Origin: a virus
Reading direction: 5' to 3' (one strand)
Virus record (IMG/VR): IMGVR_UViG_3300010938_000080
Span: 1 to 39,201 of that record
DNA: 39,201 nt
The notes under the pieces were generated by a model, which saw nothing but the letters and a program-made list of their open reading frames with translations, was not told the DNA's origin and did no database searches. Positions 33,063 through 39,201 of the stretch are shown in pieces. How positions within the stretch are numbered: the stretch's first letter is position 1; each line of letters starts with the position of its first letter. The translations under genes and the position numbers were made by a program.

Positions 33063-33224
33063 ATTTAGACTTTCAAAAACTATTCAAATTTCCATTTTAA
33101 TTTTGAATAAGTATAAAACTATTCATCTTTAAAAATCTTTAAAATTTTTGTTTTTAAACAATAAAATATTTTAAGAAAATTTTTTTAAAAAATCAAGTTC
33201 AATTTTCTTTTAAAAATCAAATAT
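33063..33224 (-). promoter_or_regulatory. AT-rich intergenic control region
   Basis: This gap contains AAAACTATTCA twice (33076-33086 and 33115-33125) and its core in reverse (TGAATA, 33104-33109), spaced by about two helical turns, which looks like a repeated binding site. A perfect 9-base inverted repeat, 33173-33181 with 33201-33209, lies after the end of the upstream gene. A possible leftward -10 box (TATACT) sits by the second repeat, but no good -35 box is seen. Confidence 0.4.
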
Positions 33225-33524
33225 TTATAATTCAATCTTTTTAAAGAAATCTTTTAAACTTTTATGAATATACAAATGACAAGAATGACATAACCACTTA
33301 ACCTCTACCTTTTTAGCAAGAGGATTAAGAGGATGCATTTCTAACCTCTTAACTTTTTGACATATAAAACATTTTTGCACCTTTTTCAAAGGTGTAAACC
33401 TCTTTTTAAGAGAAACTTCTTCTCTTTGAAGAAAGAGTCTTCCTTTAGGAGAGGAGAAGAGTGCATATGTTTCTTTACACTTTTCTAAAACCCTTCTTCT
33501 CCTCTCCAGTTTTTTCATCTTCAT
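33225..33524 (-). CDS. Zinc-binding HNH-like protein (99 aa)
   Basis: The 99-residue product has a basic N-terminus and a cysteine/histidine module: CFIC (C52, C55), MHPLNPL (H64), WLCHSC (C79, C82) and H87. The pattern, CxxC then LxxHxxxP then WLCxxCHxxxH, is that of many small phage HNH-fold or zinc-finger proteins. The normal second His of HNH is replaced (MHP rather than HHP), so the nuclease activity is doubtful and DNA binding is as likely. It overlaps the upstream gene by 4 bases. Confidence 0.6.
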   Translation of the reverse strand: MKMKKLERRRRVLEKCKETYALFSSPKGRLFLQREEVSLKKRFTPLKKVQKCFICQKVKRLEMHPLNPLAKKVEVKWLCHSCHLYIHKSLKDFFKKIEL

Positions 33525-33760
33525 TTAAGGAAGACAGGAGATACGACCTTCCTCTCTCCACAAATGAAGTCCAACAAGTTGTCACTATGCACGGCTTCTT
33601 CCGCATACATCTCCGCAATATTCAACATGTTTGTCCCTATAAAGAGAAGAGCATTGGAGATGAAGTAGTCTCTTGCTCCCTTTAACTTGTCAACAAGTCT
33701 GGCATTTGGGATAGTTTGTTTTAGTGCCATCCTCCAAAGAGTCTTTCTTTGCATAATCAT
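33521..33760 (-). CDS. Small unknown protein (79 aa)
   Basis: The product is 79 residues, helical and rich in hydrophobic and acidic residues (LKGARDYFISNALLFIGTNMLNIAEMYAEEAVHSDNLLDFICGERKVVSP). AAGGAGGTG precedes ATG 33760. It may be a small antirestriction or regulatory protein by its size and early position, but there is no motif to support that. Confidence 0.55.
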   Translation of the reverse strand: MIMQRKTLWRMALKQTIPNARLVDKLKGARDYFISNALLFIGTNMLNIAEMYAEEAVHSDNLLDFICGERKVVSPVFLK

Positions 33761-33764
33761 TTTT

Positions 33765-34070
33765 TCACCTCCTTCCTTTTAGGAGAGACAAAAGAGCAAG
33801 TTTCTCCCCATATCCAGTCACTTTAAGAAGATGGTCAGGAAGTATTTCTCTTTCTCCTTCTTCAATAACTAACTTATCCAACCAAAGAGCAGCTTTTCCT
33901 GTAACTTGCACTCTTATTTCACTTATATACCCTTCAACTTTTACTTCTTTAAGGTCTTTAAACCAGATAGTCCCAATATACTTGTTAGAAGTTCCTCTTT
34001 CATCCCCTTGATATATTTCTATACCTTGAGTTTTTCTTTCTTCGTCCTTTCTAACTACTCCATATATCAT
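33765..34070 (-). CDS. Small paralogous protein, copy B (101 aa)
   Basis: Copy B of the three-member family. It is closest to copy A (34456): both share MxYGVV, TQGIE/AQGIE, VQV-GKA-LW, and EILPDHLLK. Around that last motif the two genes are nearly identical in DNA over about 20 bases, suggesting a recent duplication. Function unknown; several copies of one small protein in an early region suggest a dose or multi-target role. Confidence 0.65.
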   Translation of the reverse strand: MIYGVVRKDEERKTQGIEIYQGDERGTSNKYIGTIWFKDLKEVKVEGYISEIRVQVTGKAALWLDKLVIEEGEREILPDHLLKVTGYGEKLALLSLLKGRR

Positions 34071-34076
34071 CTTACA

Positions 34077-34358
34077 TTACCTCCTTTCTCTAAAAATATC
34101 AAAGATTTGTTCAAAGAGGTCCTCAAAGTATATATGCAACCTATAACAAGTTTCATTTATACTTTCTTCAACCTCATCACTTAACTCCACCAACTCTTCT
34201 CTTACATGTTCATTTTTTGTCTTTTCAGAAACCTCTTCTATTCCTCCTAATACCTCTTCTTTCAACTCCTTAAACACCTCCTTCAACTTGTCTTCATAAA
34301 CATACCCATATCCAATTAAACAACCATGCAAACAAGCTTTTCCTCCACATTTCTCCAC
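34077..34358 (-). CDS. Small cysteine-rich acidic protein (93 aa)
   Basis: The GTG start (34358) is preceded by AAAGGAGGTGATTTAA. The N-terminus holds a Cys cluster (C4, C9, C13: EKCGGKACLHGCLIG) and the rest is an acidic helix (DKLKEVFKELKEEVLGGIEEVSEKTKNEHVREELVELSDE...). The cysteines might bind a metal. I do not recognise a family. Confidence 0.5.
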   Translation of the reverse strand: MEKCGGKACLHGCLIGYGYVYEDKLKEVFKELKEEVLGGIEEVSEKTKNEHVREELVELSDEVEESINETCYRLHIYFEDLFEQIFDIFRERR

Positions 34359-34455
34359 TTAAATCACCTCCTTTCTTCAAAACCTCCTCAATTTTCTTTA
34401 TTCTTTTTTGTGCCACCTCCTTATTTCATTTTTAGTCTTTTTCAATTTCAAGACT

Positions 34456-34764
34456 CTAACCCAAAAGAGACGAAAGAGAAAGTTTCTTTCCTACTCCAAA
34501 TTTAAGAAGATGGTCAGGAAGTATCTCTCCAACCTCTTCTTCCTTTTCCTCAATAATTAATTTATTCAACCAAAGAGTAGCCTTTCCTACAACTTGCACT
34601 CTTATTCCATTTATATACCCTTGAACTTCTACCTCTTTAGGGTCTTCAAACCAAACAACTCCAATATATTCATCCTCATCTTTTTCATCTCTTTCATCTA
34701 ACTGATATACTTCTATACCTTGAGCCTCTTCTCTTTTACCCCTTTCAACTACTCCATACACCAC
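34456..34764 (-). CDS. Small paralogous protein, copy A (102 aa)
   Basis: Copy A of the three-member family (others at 33765 and 32048). It starts with GTG 34764, after GGGAGGTGATTTAG. An acidic insertion (DERDEKDEDEY) lies before the conserved YIGVVWFEDPKEV. The order of copies A, B and C along the leftward operon with unrelated genes between them points to duplication with later shuffling. Its upstream side is the inverted-repeat region. Confidence 0.65.
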   Translation of the reverse strand: MVYGVVERGKREEAQGIEVYQLDERDEKDEDEYIGVVWFEDPKEVEVQGYINGIRVQVVGKATLWLNKLIIEEKEEEVGEILPDHLLKFGVGKKLSLSSLLG

Positions 34765-34813
34765 CTAAATCACCTCCCTTCTTTGTTATGCACTTCAGTG
34801 TGCACACTTTGGC

Positions 34814-35105
34814 TTGAAAATTTTTTTCTAACAAGTTTTTCTAAAATTATAATTTTAGTTCTTAACTTATTGATTTTATTAAGAAAAACAAAAATTAAAA
34901 ATTCTTCCAAAAATTTTTTCAAAAATTGAGATATATATATTTATTTTTTATGTGATTTTTTAAATGTATATAATATATACATTCAAAACTCAATTTTCAA
35001 AAAAATTTCTTTAAGAATTTTTAATTTTTTGTTTCTTTAATAAAATCAAATACTTATAAAGCCAAAAATTAAACTCTTAATTTTTTGGAAGAAAAAAATT
35101 TTCAA
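34814..35105. repeat. Long imperfect inverted repeat
   Basis: The arms are 34814-34930 and 34989-35105. Outer parts (34814-34829 with 35090-35105) are identical over 16 bases and inner parts (34872-34930 with 34989-35047) agree at about 50 of 59 positions. The two sides have equal spacing (42 bases each) between these blocks, which argues against chance. AT bias makes some of the match cheap. Confidence 0.7.
34963..34983. repeat. Perfect palindrome at the centre of the long inverted repeat
   Basis: AATGTATATA (34963-34972) and TATATACATT (34974-34983) are exact reverse complements about a single A. The palindrome lies within the core, about 20 bases right of its middle, between the two arms. 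It could be the operator of a dimeric protein or part of an origin. Short dyads are common in AT-rich DNA, so this is moderate evidence. Confidence 0.6.
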
Positions 35106-35149
35106 TTGCAACTATGCTCTTGCATTTTTCTATATGTAAAATAACAAGA

Positions 35150-35176
35150 GGGAGGTCTATCTTGCATAAACCTCCC
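35150..35176 (-). terminator. Terminator after the first early gene
   Basis: On the transcribed (minus) strand GGGAGGT and ACCTCCC form a 7-base GC-rich stem with a 13-base loop, followed by CTTGTTATTTT. It lies 8 bases after the stop of the gene at 35184. It would separate that gene from the rest of the early block. The stem is short, so termination may be partial. Confidence 0.5.
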
Positions 35177-35183
35177 CTTCACA

Positions 35184-35387
35184 TTACTTGCCTCCATATC
35201 TCTTTCTATACTCTTCTTCCACTTCCTTATCACTCACATCTATTCCTTTTTGTCTTGCCTTTTTAATCAATAACTCCTCTCTTATTTTTTCTTCTTCTTC
35301 TTTTGTTTCTTCATAATAATGGCAAACATTACATGGCCATCCATTGCAATCTACTACTTCTCTCATTGCACATTCCTTTTTCTTCAT
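35184..35387 (-). CDS. Small first early protein with CxxC motif (67 aa)
   Basis: This is the first gene after the early promoter. The ATG has GAAAGGAGATAAAA before it. The N-terminus contains C6, then DCNGWPCNVCHYY (C14, C19, C22), a possible zinc site. The C-terminus, KKARQKGIDVSDKEVEEEYRKRYGGK, resembles the end of the 82-residue protein at 32412. It could be a host-takeover factor. Function unknown. Confidence 0.6.
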   Translation of the reverse strand: MKKKECAMREVVDCNGWPCNVCHYYEETKEEEEKIREELLIKKARQKGIDVSDKEVEEEYRKRYGGK

Positions 35388-35420
35388 TTTTATCTCCTTT
35401 CTTTCTCATTTTCTACTTAC

Positions 35421-35449
35421 ATTATACCAAAAAAAATTTTCTTTTTCAA
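35421..35449 (-). promoter_or_regulatory. Leftward early promoter
   Basis: On the minus strand, TTGAAA (35449-35444), a 17-base spacer and TATAAT (35426-35421) form a near-consensus sigma70 promoter. The start of transcription would be around 35414, giving a leader of about 27 bases with a ribosome binding site before the ATG at 35387. It diverges from the rightward late promoter. Confidence 0.72.
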
Positions 35450-35471
35450 GAAAAAATTTTCCCCTTTTCAA

Positions 35472-35510
35472 TTCTTTATAAACCTACAATTATCAATAGT
35501 TTATAAAGAA
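35472..35510. repeat. 12-base inverted repeat between divergent promoters
   Basis: TTCTTTATAAAC (35472-35483) and GTTTATAAAGAA (35499-35510) are exact reverse complements 15 bases apart. They lie between the early -35 box and the late promoter, where an operator for control of both is expected. Function unknown. Confidence 0.55.
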
Positions 35511-35614
35511 AATTTTTCAAATCCCCAAAATGGAGATTTTGAAAAGCAGAAGGTCTCCCCTCCCTCTCCCCAAAATTTTTCAACATAATGTTTGATTTGA
35601 ACCTTATTCTCCTC

Positions 35615-35643
35615 TTGTCATCTAAAGATAACTTTGTTATAAT
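35615..35643 (+). promoter_or_regulatory. Rightward late promoter before terS
   Basis: TTGTCA (35615-35620), a 17-base spacer and TATAAT (35638-35643) match sigma70 consensus very well. Position +1 would be about 35650, at the ATG at 35648 or the next one at 35654, so the terS mRNA would be leaderless or nearly so. An upstream ATG at 35588 in the same frame would start before the promoter and is rejected. Confidence 0.75.
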
Positions 35644-35647
35644 CAAA

Positions 35648-36088
35648 ATGAAGATGAAAGATGAAATAGAAAAAGTCCCCAAACTATCTTCCAAGACTCA
35701 ACTTGCTCTTAGGTTGTATGCAATAGGTGTAGAAGGTAAAGAGGCCGCAAGAAGGGCGAATATTCACCCACAAACTTTATATAAGGCTGTTTCAACTCCT
35801 TCTGGGAAGAAGTATTTGGAAGAAGTTGACAGGCTTATAGAAGAAGAATTTATGAGGCTACATAACAAAGTTGTAACAACCTTAAGAGAAGGATTAGACC
35901 ATCCAGACCCTTCTACAAAATTAGCTTCTGCAAATCTTTGGCTTAAATATTCTGGGAGGTATACTCAAAAAGCTAAAATACAAGTAAGTGCTGAAGATGT
36001 AGTTAAGCAGCTTATTTCTTCTTCCAACAAAGTTGAAGGTAGGAACGAAATTGTAGTTCAAAGCAGTTCTGTTGAAGAAGATGAATAA
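35648..36088 (+). CDS. terS: Terminase small subunit
   Basis: With start ATG 35648 the product has 146 residues. Its N-terminal part, LSSKTQLALRLYAIGVEGKEAARRANIHPQTLYKAVSTPSGKKYL, is a helix-turn-helix that would recognise the packaging site. Helices for oligomerisation and a Ser/Glu-rich tail follow. It lies just before the large terminase gene and overlaps its start. The start is set by the promoter at 35615-35643. Confidence 0.78.
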   Translation: MKMKDEIEKVPKLSSKTQLALRLYAIGVEGKEAARRANIHPQTLYKAVSTPSGKKYLEEVDRLIEEEFMRLHNKVVTTLREGLDHPDPSTKLASANLWLKYSGRYTQKAKIQVSAEDVVKQLISSSNKVEGRNEIVVQSSSVEEDE

Positions 36089-37658
36089 TGAAGACGAAAA
36101 AATTAGGCAAGTTATTGAGACTCTTTTTGTTATTCAAAACAAAAGAGGAGAATTTGTCCCATTCATTCTCAACAATATCCAAAAAATTGTTCTCTCCTCC
36201 ATTTGTTCTTTTCCAAGAACCACCATCCTAAAATTTCGACAAGGAGGAGTTACAAGCATTGTTATGGCCTATTTTCTTGTAAAATGTCTTAGTTCAAGTG
36301 TAAGATGTGTTATGCTTGCTCATGACAAAGACCATACAGAAAAACTTCTCTTTAGGGCACAACTTATGTTAAAACATTTAAGAGGTCCAAAAGCTATGGT
36401 CTCAAGGTTAAATGAGGAAGAAATCGTCTTCCCTAAAACAGATTCAACCTTCTATATAGGAACTGCAGGTTCTAAACAATTTGGAAGGTCTGATACTATA
36501 ACCCACTTGCATTGTTCTGAACTTGCTTTCTGGAAAGACCCTCAAGAACTTGTTTCTGGATTATATCAAGCTGTTCCACATGATAGTGGAAAAGTTGTAG
36601 AGGAAACTACAGGAAATGGATGGGGCTCTTGGCATCATAGAAGGTGGGTAAATGCTAAACAAGGAAAAGGAAGGTTGCATACTCTTTTTCTTCCTTGGAA
36701 CCTTAACCAAGAATATAGGTCAAAAAATCCTCTTCTCTATCCTCTTACAGAAGAAGAAACCTTCCTTCAAATCCAACATAATCTTGATGAAGAACAAATT
36801 CAATGGAGAAGAGAAAAGATTGAAGAATTTGAAGGAGACGAAACAAGATTCAAACAAGAATATCCTCTTACAGAAGATGAAGCCTTTAGACTTACAGGAG
36901 GTTCCATATTCCCCAATCTTCAAGTTGTTGCAGACCCAAGATGGAAGCAAAATAGGTTAGAAGGTCATCCTTCTTCAAAATACACTTATATAATAGGAGC
37001 AGATGTTTCAGGAGGAACAGGTAATGACTATTCCTCTATCCAAGTTCTTTGTTTGGAACATCTTGAGCAAGTATATGTCTACAAAACCAATACCCTTGAC
37101 CCTCTTTCTTTTGCAGAACTTCTTGTTAAAGTAGGTAAAGAATTTCATGAAGCCTACATAAATGTAGAATCTAACCAACATGGACTTTCAGTTCTTGCTT
37201 TTCTAAAAAGGGTGTATCCTCCTCACAAACTCTACAGAAGAAAGCTCTCCTCTTCTCTCTTTTCCATTCCAGGACAGGAATATGGATTCAGAACTCTAAA
37301 AACTACCAAGCCCTATCTTGTCAATATTGCTCAGAACCTTATAAAACAAGGACTTATTATCCATGACTTAGAAACCTGTGAAGAGTTAAAAGGTTTTGTA
37401 GAAAGTGAAGAAGGAAGGCTGGAAGGGACAACAAAACATGACGACAATGCCATTGCTCTTATGCTTGCTTGCTTGTGGGTGGTTAGGTTAAGTCCTTTTC
37501 ATGCATCTTCTTCTATTTCATCTTCTTTGGACGATAGTTCAAAGGAAAAAAAGTTTGTCATAAAATTTGAAGATATTTTCAAAGAAAAAAAGAAAGGTCT
37601 CCTTGGCGACCAACTAAATAAAGGAGAAAGATATGGCGAGTATTCTCTTCGTATCTAA
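36081..37658 (+). CDS. terL: Terminase large subunit
   Basis: The packaging motor and nuclease, 525 residues from ATG 36081 (a TTG at 36072 gives three more, and residue numbers below count from that TTG). The ATPase has a degenerate Walker A-like KFRQGGVTS (54-62) and a Walker B-like HLHCSE with E150, in the usual KQFGRSDTITHLHCSELAFW context. The RNase H-like nuclease has D311 (GADVSGGTGND), E366 (NVESN) and D457/D458 (HDDNAIALM). It overlaps terS and, at the end, the ATP-grasp gene. Confidence 0.93.
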   Translation: MNNEDEKIRQVIETLFVIQNKRGEFVPFILNNIQKIVLSSICSFPRTTILKFRQGGVTSIVMAYFLVKCLSSSVRCVMLAHDKDHTEKLLFRAQLMLKHLRGPKAMVSRLNEEEIVFPKTDSTFYIGTAGSKQFGRSDTITHLHCSELAFWKDPQELVSGLYQAVPHDSGKVVEETTGNGWGSWHHRRWVNAKQGKGRLHTLFLPWNLNQEYRSKNPLLYPLTEEETFLQIQHNLDEEQIQWRREKIEEFEGDETRFKQEYPLTEDEAFRLTGGSIFPNLQVVADPRWKQNRLEGHPSSKYTYIIGADVSGGTGNDYSSIQVLCLEHLEQVYVYKTNTLDPLSFAELLVKVGKEFHEAYINVESNQHGLSVLAFLKRVYPPHKLYRRKLSSSLFSIPGQEYGFRTLKTTKPYLVNIAQNLIKQGLIIHDLETCEELKGFVESEEGRLEGTTKHDDNAIALMLACLWVVRLSPFHASSSISSSLDDSSKEKKFVIKFEDIFKEKKKGLLGDQLNKGERYGEYSLRI

Positions 37659-38907
37659 AGGAGGAGATGGTTATGGGCTTGCAACAAGACTTGCACAAGA
37701 AGGACATCTTGTTAGGTTCTACATCTATGATAAAGAGATTAAAGGTGCAGGAGAGGGGTTCAAGAATCCCAGGCTCATTTCCTCTCTTACAGGAGCCTCT
37801 TTGGATGGAATCGACCTTATTGTTTTCGACATGGTTGGACTTGGACACATTGCAGAAGTCTTGGCAAAGAGAGGAAAATTGGTTCTTGGTGGAGGGAGGT
37901 TCATGGACCTTATAGAATTGGATAGGAGTTATGGGCAGAAGGTTGCTGCTCTTTCTTCTCTTAAAATTCCTCCTACACATAAATTCCAAACTTCTGAAGA
38001 AGGCTTGAGATTCCTTGAAAAAGTTCAAAAACCTTATGTCCTTAAACCTCTTGGTAACAAGCCTACCAACCTAACACTTGTCTCCAAAACTTCTGGAAAT
38101 GAACTCCTTAAAGACTTTCTCTCTTCTAAAGAAGAGGCTAAAGAGATTGGTAGTTTTCTTCTTCAAGAAAAAATTGAAGGCATAGAAATCTCTACAGAAG
38201 GTTGGTTTAATGGTAAAAACTTTATAGCCTTCAACCATACTATTGAAAGAAAGAGATTTATGGAAGGAAATAAAGGACCAAATACAGGTTGTATGGGCAA
38301 TATTGTTTGGACCTGCGAAGAAGATAAACTTGTCAAGTATGCACTTCTTCCTCTTACCTCTTTCTTAAAAAGGCAAAATTACATAGGTCCTCTTGATGTC
38401 AATTGCATTGTTACTCCTCAAGAGGCCTATTTTCTTGAATTTACAGCCAGATTTGGATATGATGCCATTTATGCCCTTTTAGAGCTCTTGAAAGGTTCCC
38501 TTTTTGACCTCCTTTTTGGATGTGCCACAGGAACCTCTCTTCCTTCTTTTAAACCCTATTATGGTATAGGAGTTCGTCTATCTCTTGCACCTTACCCTCT
38601 TGGAGAAGTTGAAGATTTCAAACCTTTTAAAGGTTTGAGAGTTGTAGAGATTCCTGAAGAAGCTAAAAAGCATGTATGGCTACATGATGTTATGCTAAAA
38701 GATAATGAAGTAGTTCTTTCAGGAACAGGAGGTGCTTTTGCTTGTGTAACAGCATGGGGAGAGAATATAAGAGAGTGTAGGAGAAGAGTGTATAGAACCA
38801 TTTCCAATATTTCTTTAACAAATGATATTCAATATAGAGAAGACATTGGAGCTGATAAAGAGGAAGAACAAATTGAAGAACTTAGAGGCTTAGGATGGAT
38901 ATCTTGA
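37633..38907 (+). CDS. PurD-like ATP-grasp ligase
   Basis: This 424-residue protein has the length and layout of glycinamide ribonucleotide synthetase. The N-terminal domain starts SILFVSKGGDGYGLATRLA. The ATP-grasp core has YVLKPLGNKPT (K138), IEISTEGWF, GPNTGCMG (215-222; PurD has GPNTGGMG) and FLEFTARFGYDAIYALL, where PurD has LEFNVRFGDPE. Loss of the DPE and of the Asn metal ligand suggests a changed substrate. It overlaps terL by 26 bases. A role in making a modified nucleotide or an amide bond during infection is possible. Confidence 0.72.
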   Translation: MASILFVSKGGDGYGLATRLAQEGHLVRFYIYDKEIKGAGEGFKNPRLISSLTGASLDGIDLIVFDMVGLGHIAEVLAKRGKLVLGGGRFMDLIELDRSYGQKVAALSSLKIPPTHKFQTSEEGLRFLEKVQKPYVLKPLGNKPTNLTLVSKTSGNELLKDFLSSKEEAKEIGSFLLQEKIEGIEISTEGWFNGKNFIAFNHTIERKRFMEGNKGPNTGCMGNIVWTCEEDKLVKYALLPLTSFLKRQNYIGPLDVNCIVTPQEAYFLEFTARFGYDAIYALLELLKGSLFDLLFGCATGTSLPSFKPYYGIGVRLSLAPYPLGEVEDFKPFKGLRVVEIPEEAKKHVWLHDVMLKDNEVVLSGTGGAFACVTAWGENIRECRRRVYRTISNISLTNDIQYREDIGADKEEEQIEELRGLGWIS

Positions 38908-39035
38908 GTTTAAGACAAAGACTTTTACAAGACCTTCTTCATTTATTTGTTGTCAAACTCATTCATGAAGAAGAATATAACAAAAGACTTATCCAAGCAA
39001 AAATGCGCTCTATAGGCTGGAAAATTTACAACTAA
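38895..39035 (+). CDS. Small unknown protein (46 aa)
   Basis: A 46-codon frame from ATG 38895 overlaps the end of the ATP-grasp gene and stops 5 bases before ATG 39041. The product is helical (MDILSLRQRLLQDLLHLFVVKLIHEEEYNKRLIQAKMRSIGWKIYN in outline: leucine-rich then basic). Tight packing supports it; the sequence alone does not. TTAGGATGG is a weak ribosome binding context. Confidence 0.45.
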   Translation: MDILSLRQRLLQDLLHLFVVKLIHEEEYNKRLIQAKMRSIGWKIYN

Positions 39036-39040
39036 CTAAA

Positions 39041-39201
39041 ATGCCTCTAAAACCTTATATAGAAGACTTTGTAGAAGAATATCTCAAGCCCTTTAAAGAA
39101 GCTTGGGAAGAGGAACAAGCCCTAAGAAAGTTTAGGAAAAAGTATACAGACACATGGGCTCCTGAAGGTGAAGGCTTAAGAAGGATAAAGGCTGAAGAGA
39201 T
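39041..39201 (+). CDS. Start of the large virion-associated protein (continued at base 1)
   Basis: ATG 39041 opens a frame that runs off the window end, encoding MPLKPYIEDFVEEYLKPFKE onward. From its twelfth codon it matches the protein read from base 1, so both are the same gene cut by the ends (or two near-identical copies). No Shine-Dalgarno sequence is seen before this ATG. The likely full gene has 885 residues. Confidence 0.75.
   Translation, partial: MPLKPYIEDFVEEYLKPFKEAWEEEQALRKFRKKYTDTWAPEGEGLRRIKAEE
39075..39201. repeat. Right copy of the near-identical terminal sequence
   Basis: Aligned to bases 1-127 without gaps and with 10 transitions. The match reaches the very last base. It is the other end of the overlap described at position 1. 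Confidence 0.85.

Larger units (their letters stand above)
34765..35183. other. Gene-free AT-rich segment: candidate replication origin
   Basis: This 419-base gap has no gene that I can support. It holds a long inverted repeat with 117-base arms (34814-34930 and 34989-35105) around a 58-base core. Outer 16 bases match perfectly, inner 59 bases match at about 50 of 59 positions, and the middle 42 are weak. Inside the core lies a perfect 10+1+10 palindrome (34963-34983). Near its left end is AGTGTGCACACT (34797-34808). DNA unwinding and initiation are plausible; it could also regulate early transcription. Confidence 0.55.

Noticed and set aside
34359-34455. A 40-codon frame starting with GTG in the gap between two early genes
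   Set aside because: The GTG lies inside its own supposed ribosome binding site and the frame overlaps the next gene out of phase; too weak to call.
35588-35647. Upstream extension of terS to ATG 35588
   Set aside because: A near-consensus promoter lies inside this stretch (35615-35643), so the transcript would start after it; ATG 35648 or 35654 fits better.
1-39201. tRNA genes, integrase, lysogeny repressor or RNA polymerase
   Set aside because: I looked for them and saw no support for any; a strictly lytic lifestyle is likely but not proven.

Overview
The window reads as an essentially complete genome of a short-tailed (podovirus-like) double-stranded DNA bacteriophage from an AT-rich host. 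It shows a small and a large terminase, portal, scaffold, HK97-type capsid protein, tail adaptor and nozzle-like proteins, fibres, internal virion proteins and a lysis cassette, but no tape-measure gene, tail sheath, integrase or recognisable repressor. Proteins rich in Glu, Lys and Arg, AGA/AGG arginine codons, strong AAGGAGG ribosome binding sites and sigma70-like promoters fit a bacterial host, possibly a thermophile; the sequence does not identify the host. The first 127 bases and the last 127 bases align without gaps (10 mismatches, all transitions) inside the same gene, so the molecule is probably circularly permuted or was assembled as a circle, and the gene cut by the window ends is one gene of about 885 codons.

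There are two transcription blocks. The rightward (late) block starts at a strong promoter at 35615-35643 and runs through terS, terL, a PurD-like ATP-grasp gene and the large junction protein, then wraps to position 1. It continues through portal (with its own promoter at 2658-2686), scaffold, capsid, adaptor, fibres, internal virion proteins, lysis genes (M15 peptidase, holin, glycosidase-like lipoprotein) and an 891-residue virion-associated protein, ending at 21764. Both late promoters place the predicted transcript start at or next to the ATG, so these mRNAs look leaderless or almost so.

The leftward (early) block starts at 35449-35421, diverging from the late promoter, and runs to 21766 where it meets the late block tail to tail. 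Its first part holds many small unknown proteins, including a three-copy paralogous family, and a long AT-rich imperfect inverted repeat (34814-35105) that is the best candidate for a replication origin. Then come a recombination and replication set (Cas4-like nuclease, Sak4-like ATPase, DUF669-like protein, a uracil-DNA glycosylase fused to a family A DNA polymerase, a DUF3987-like helicase) interleaved with a preQ0 pathway (queD, folE, queC, queE) and a short TGT/DpdA-like transglycosylase. Together these genes predict that the phage replaces some guanines in its DNA with a 7-deazaguanine, most simply dPreQ0, as protection against host restriction.
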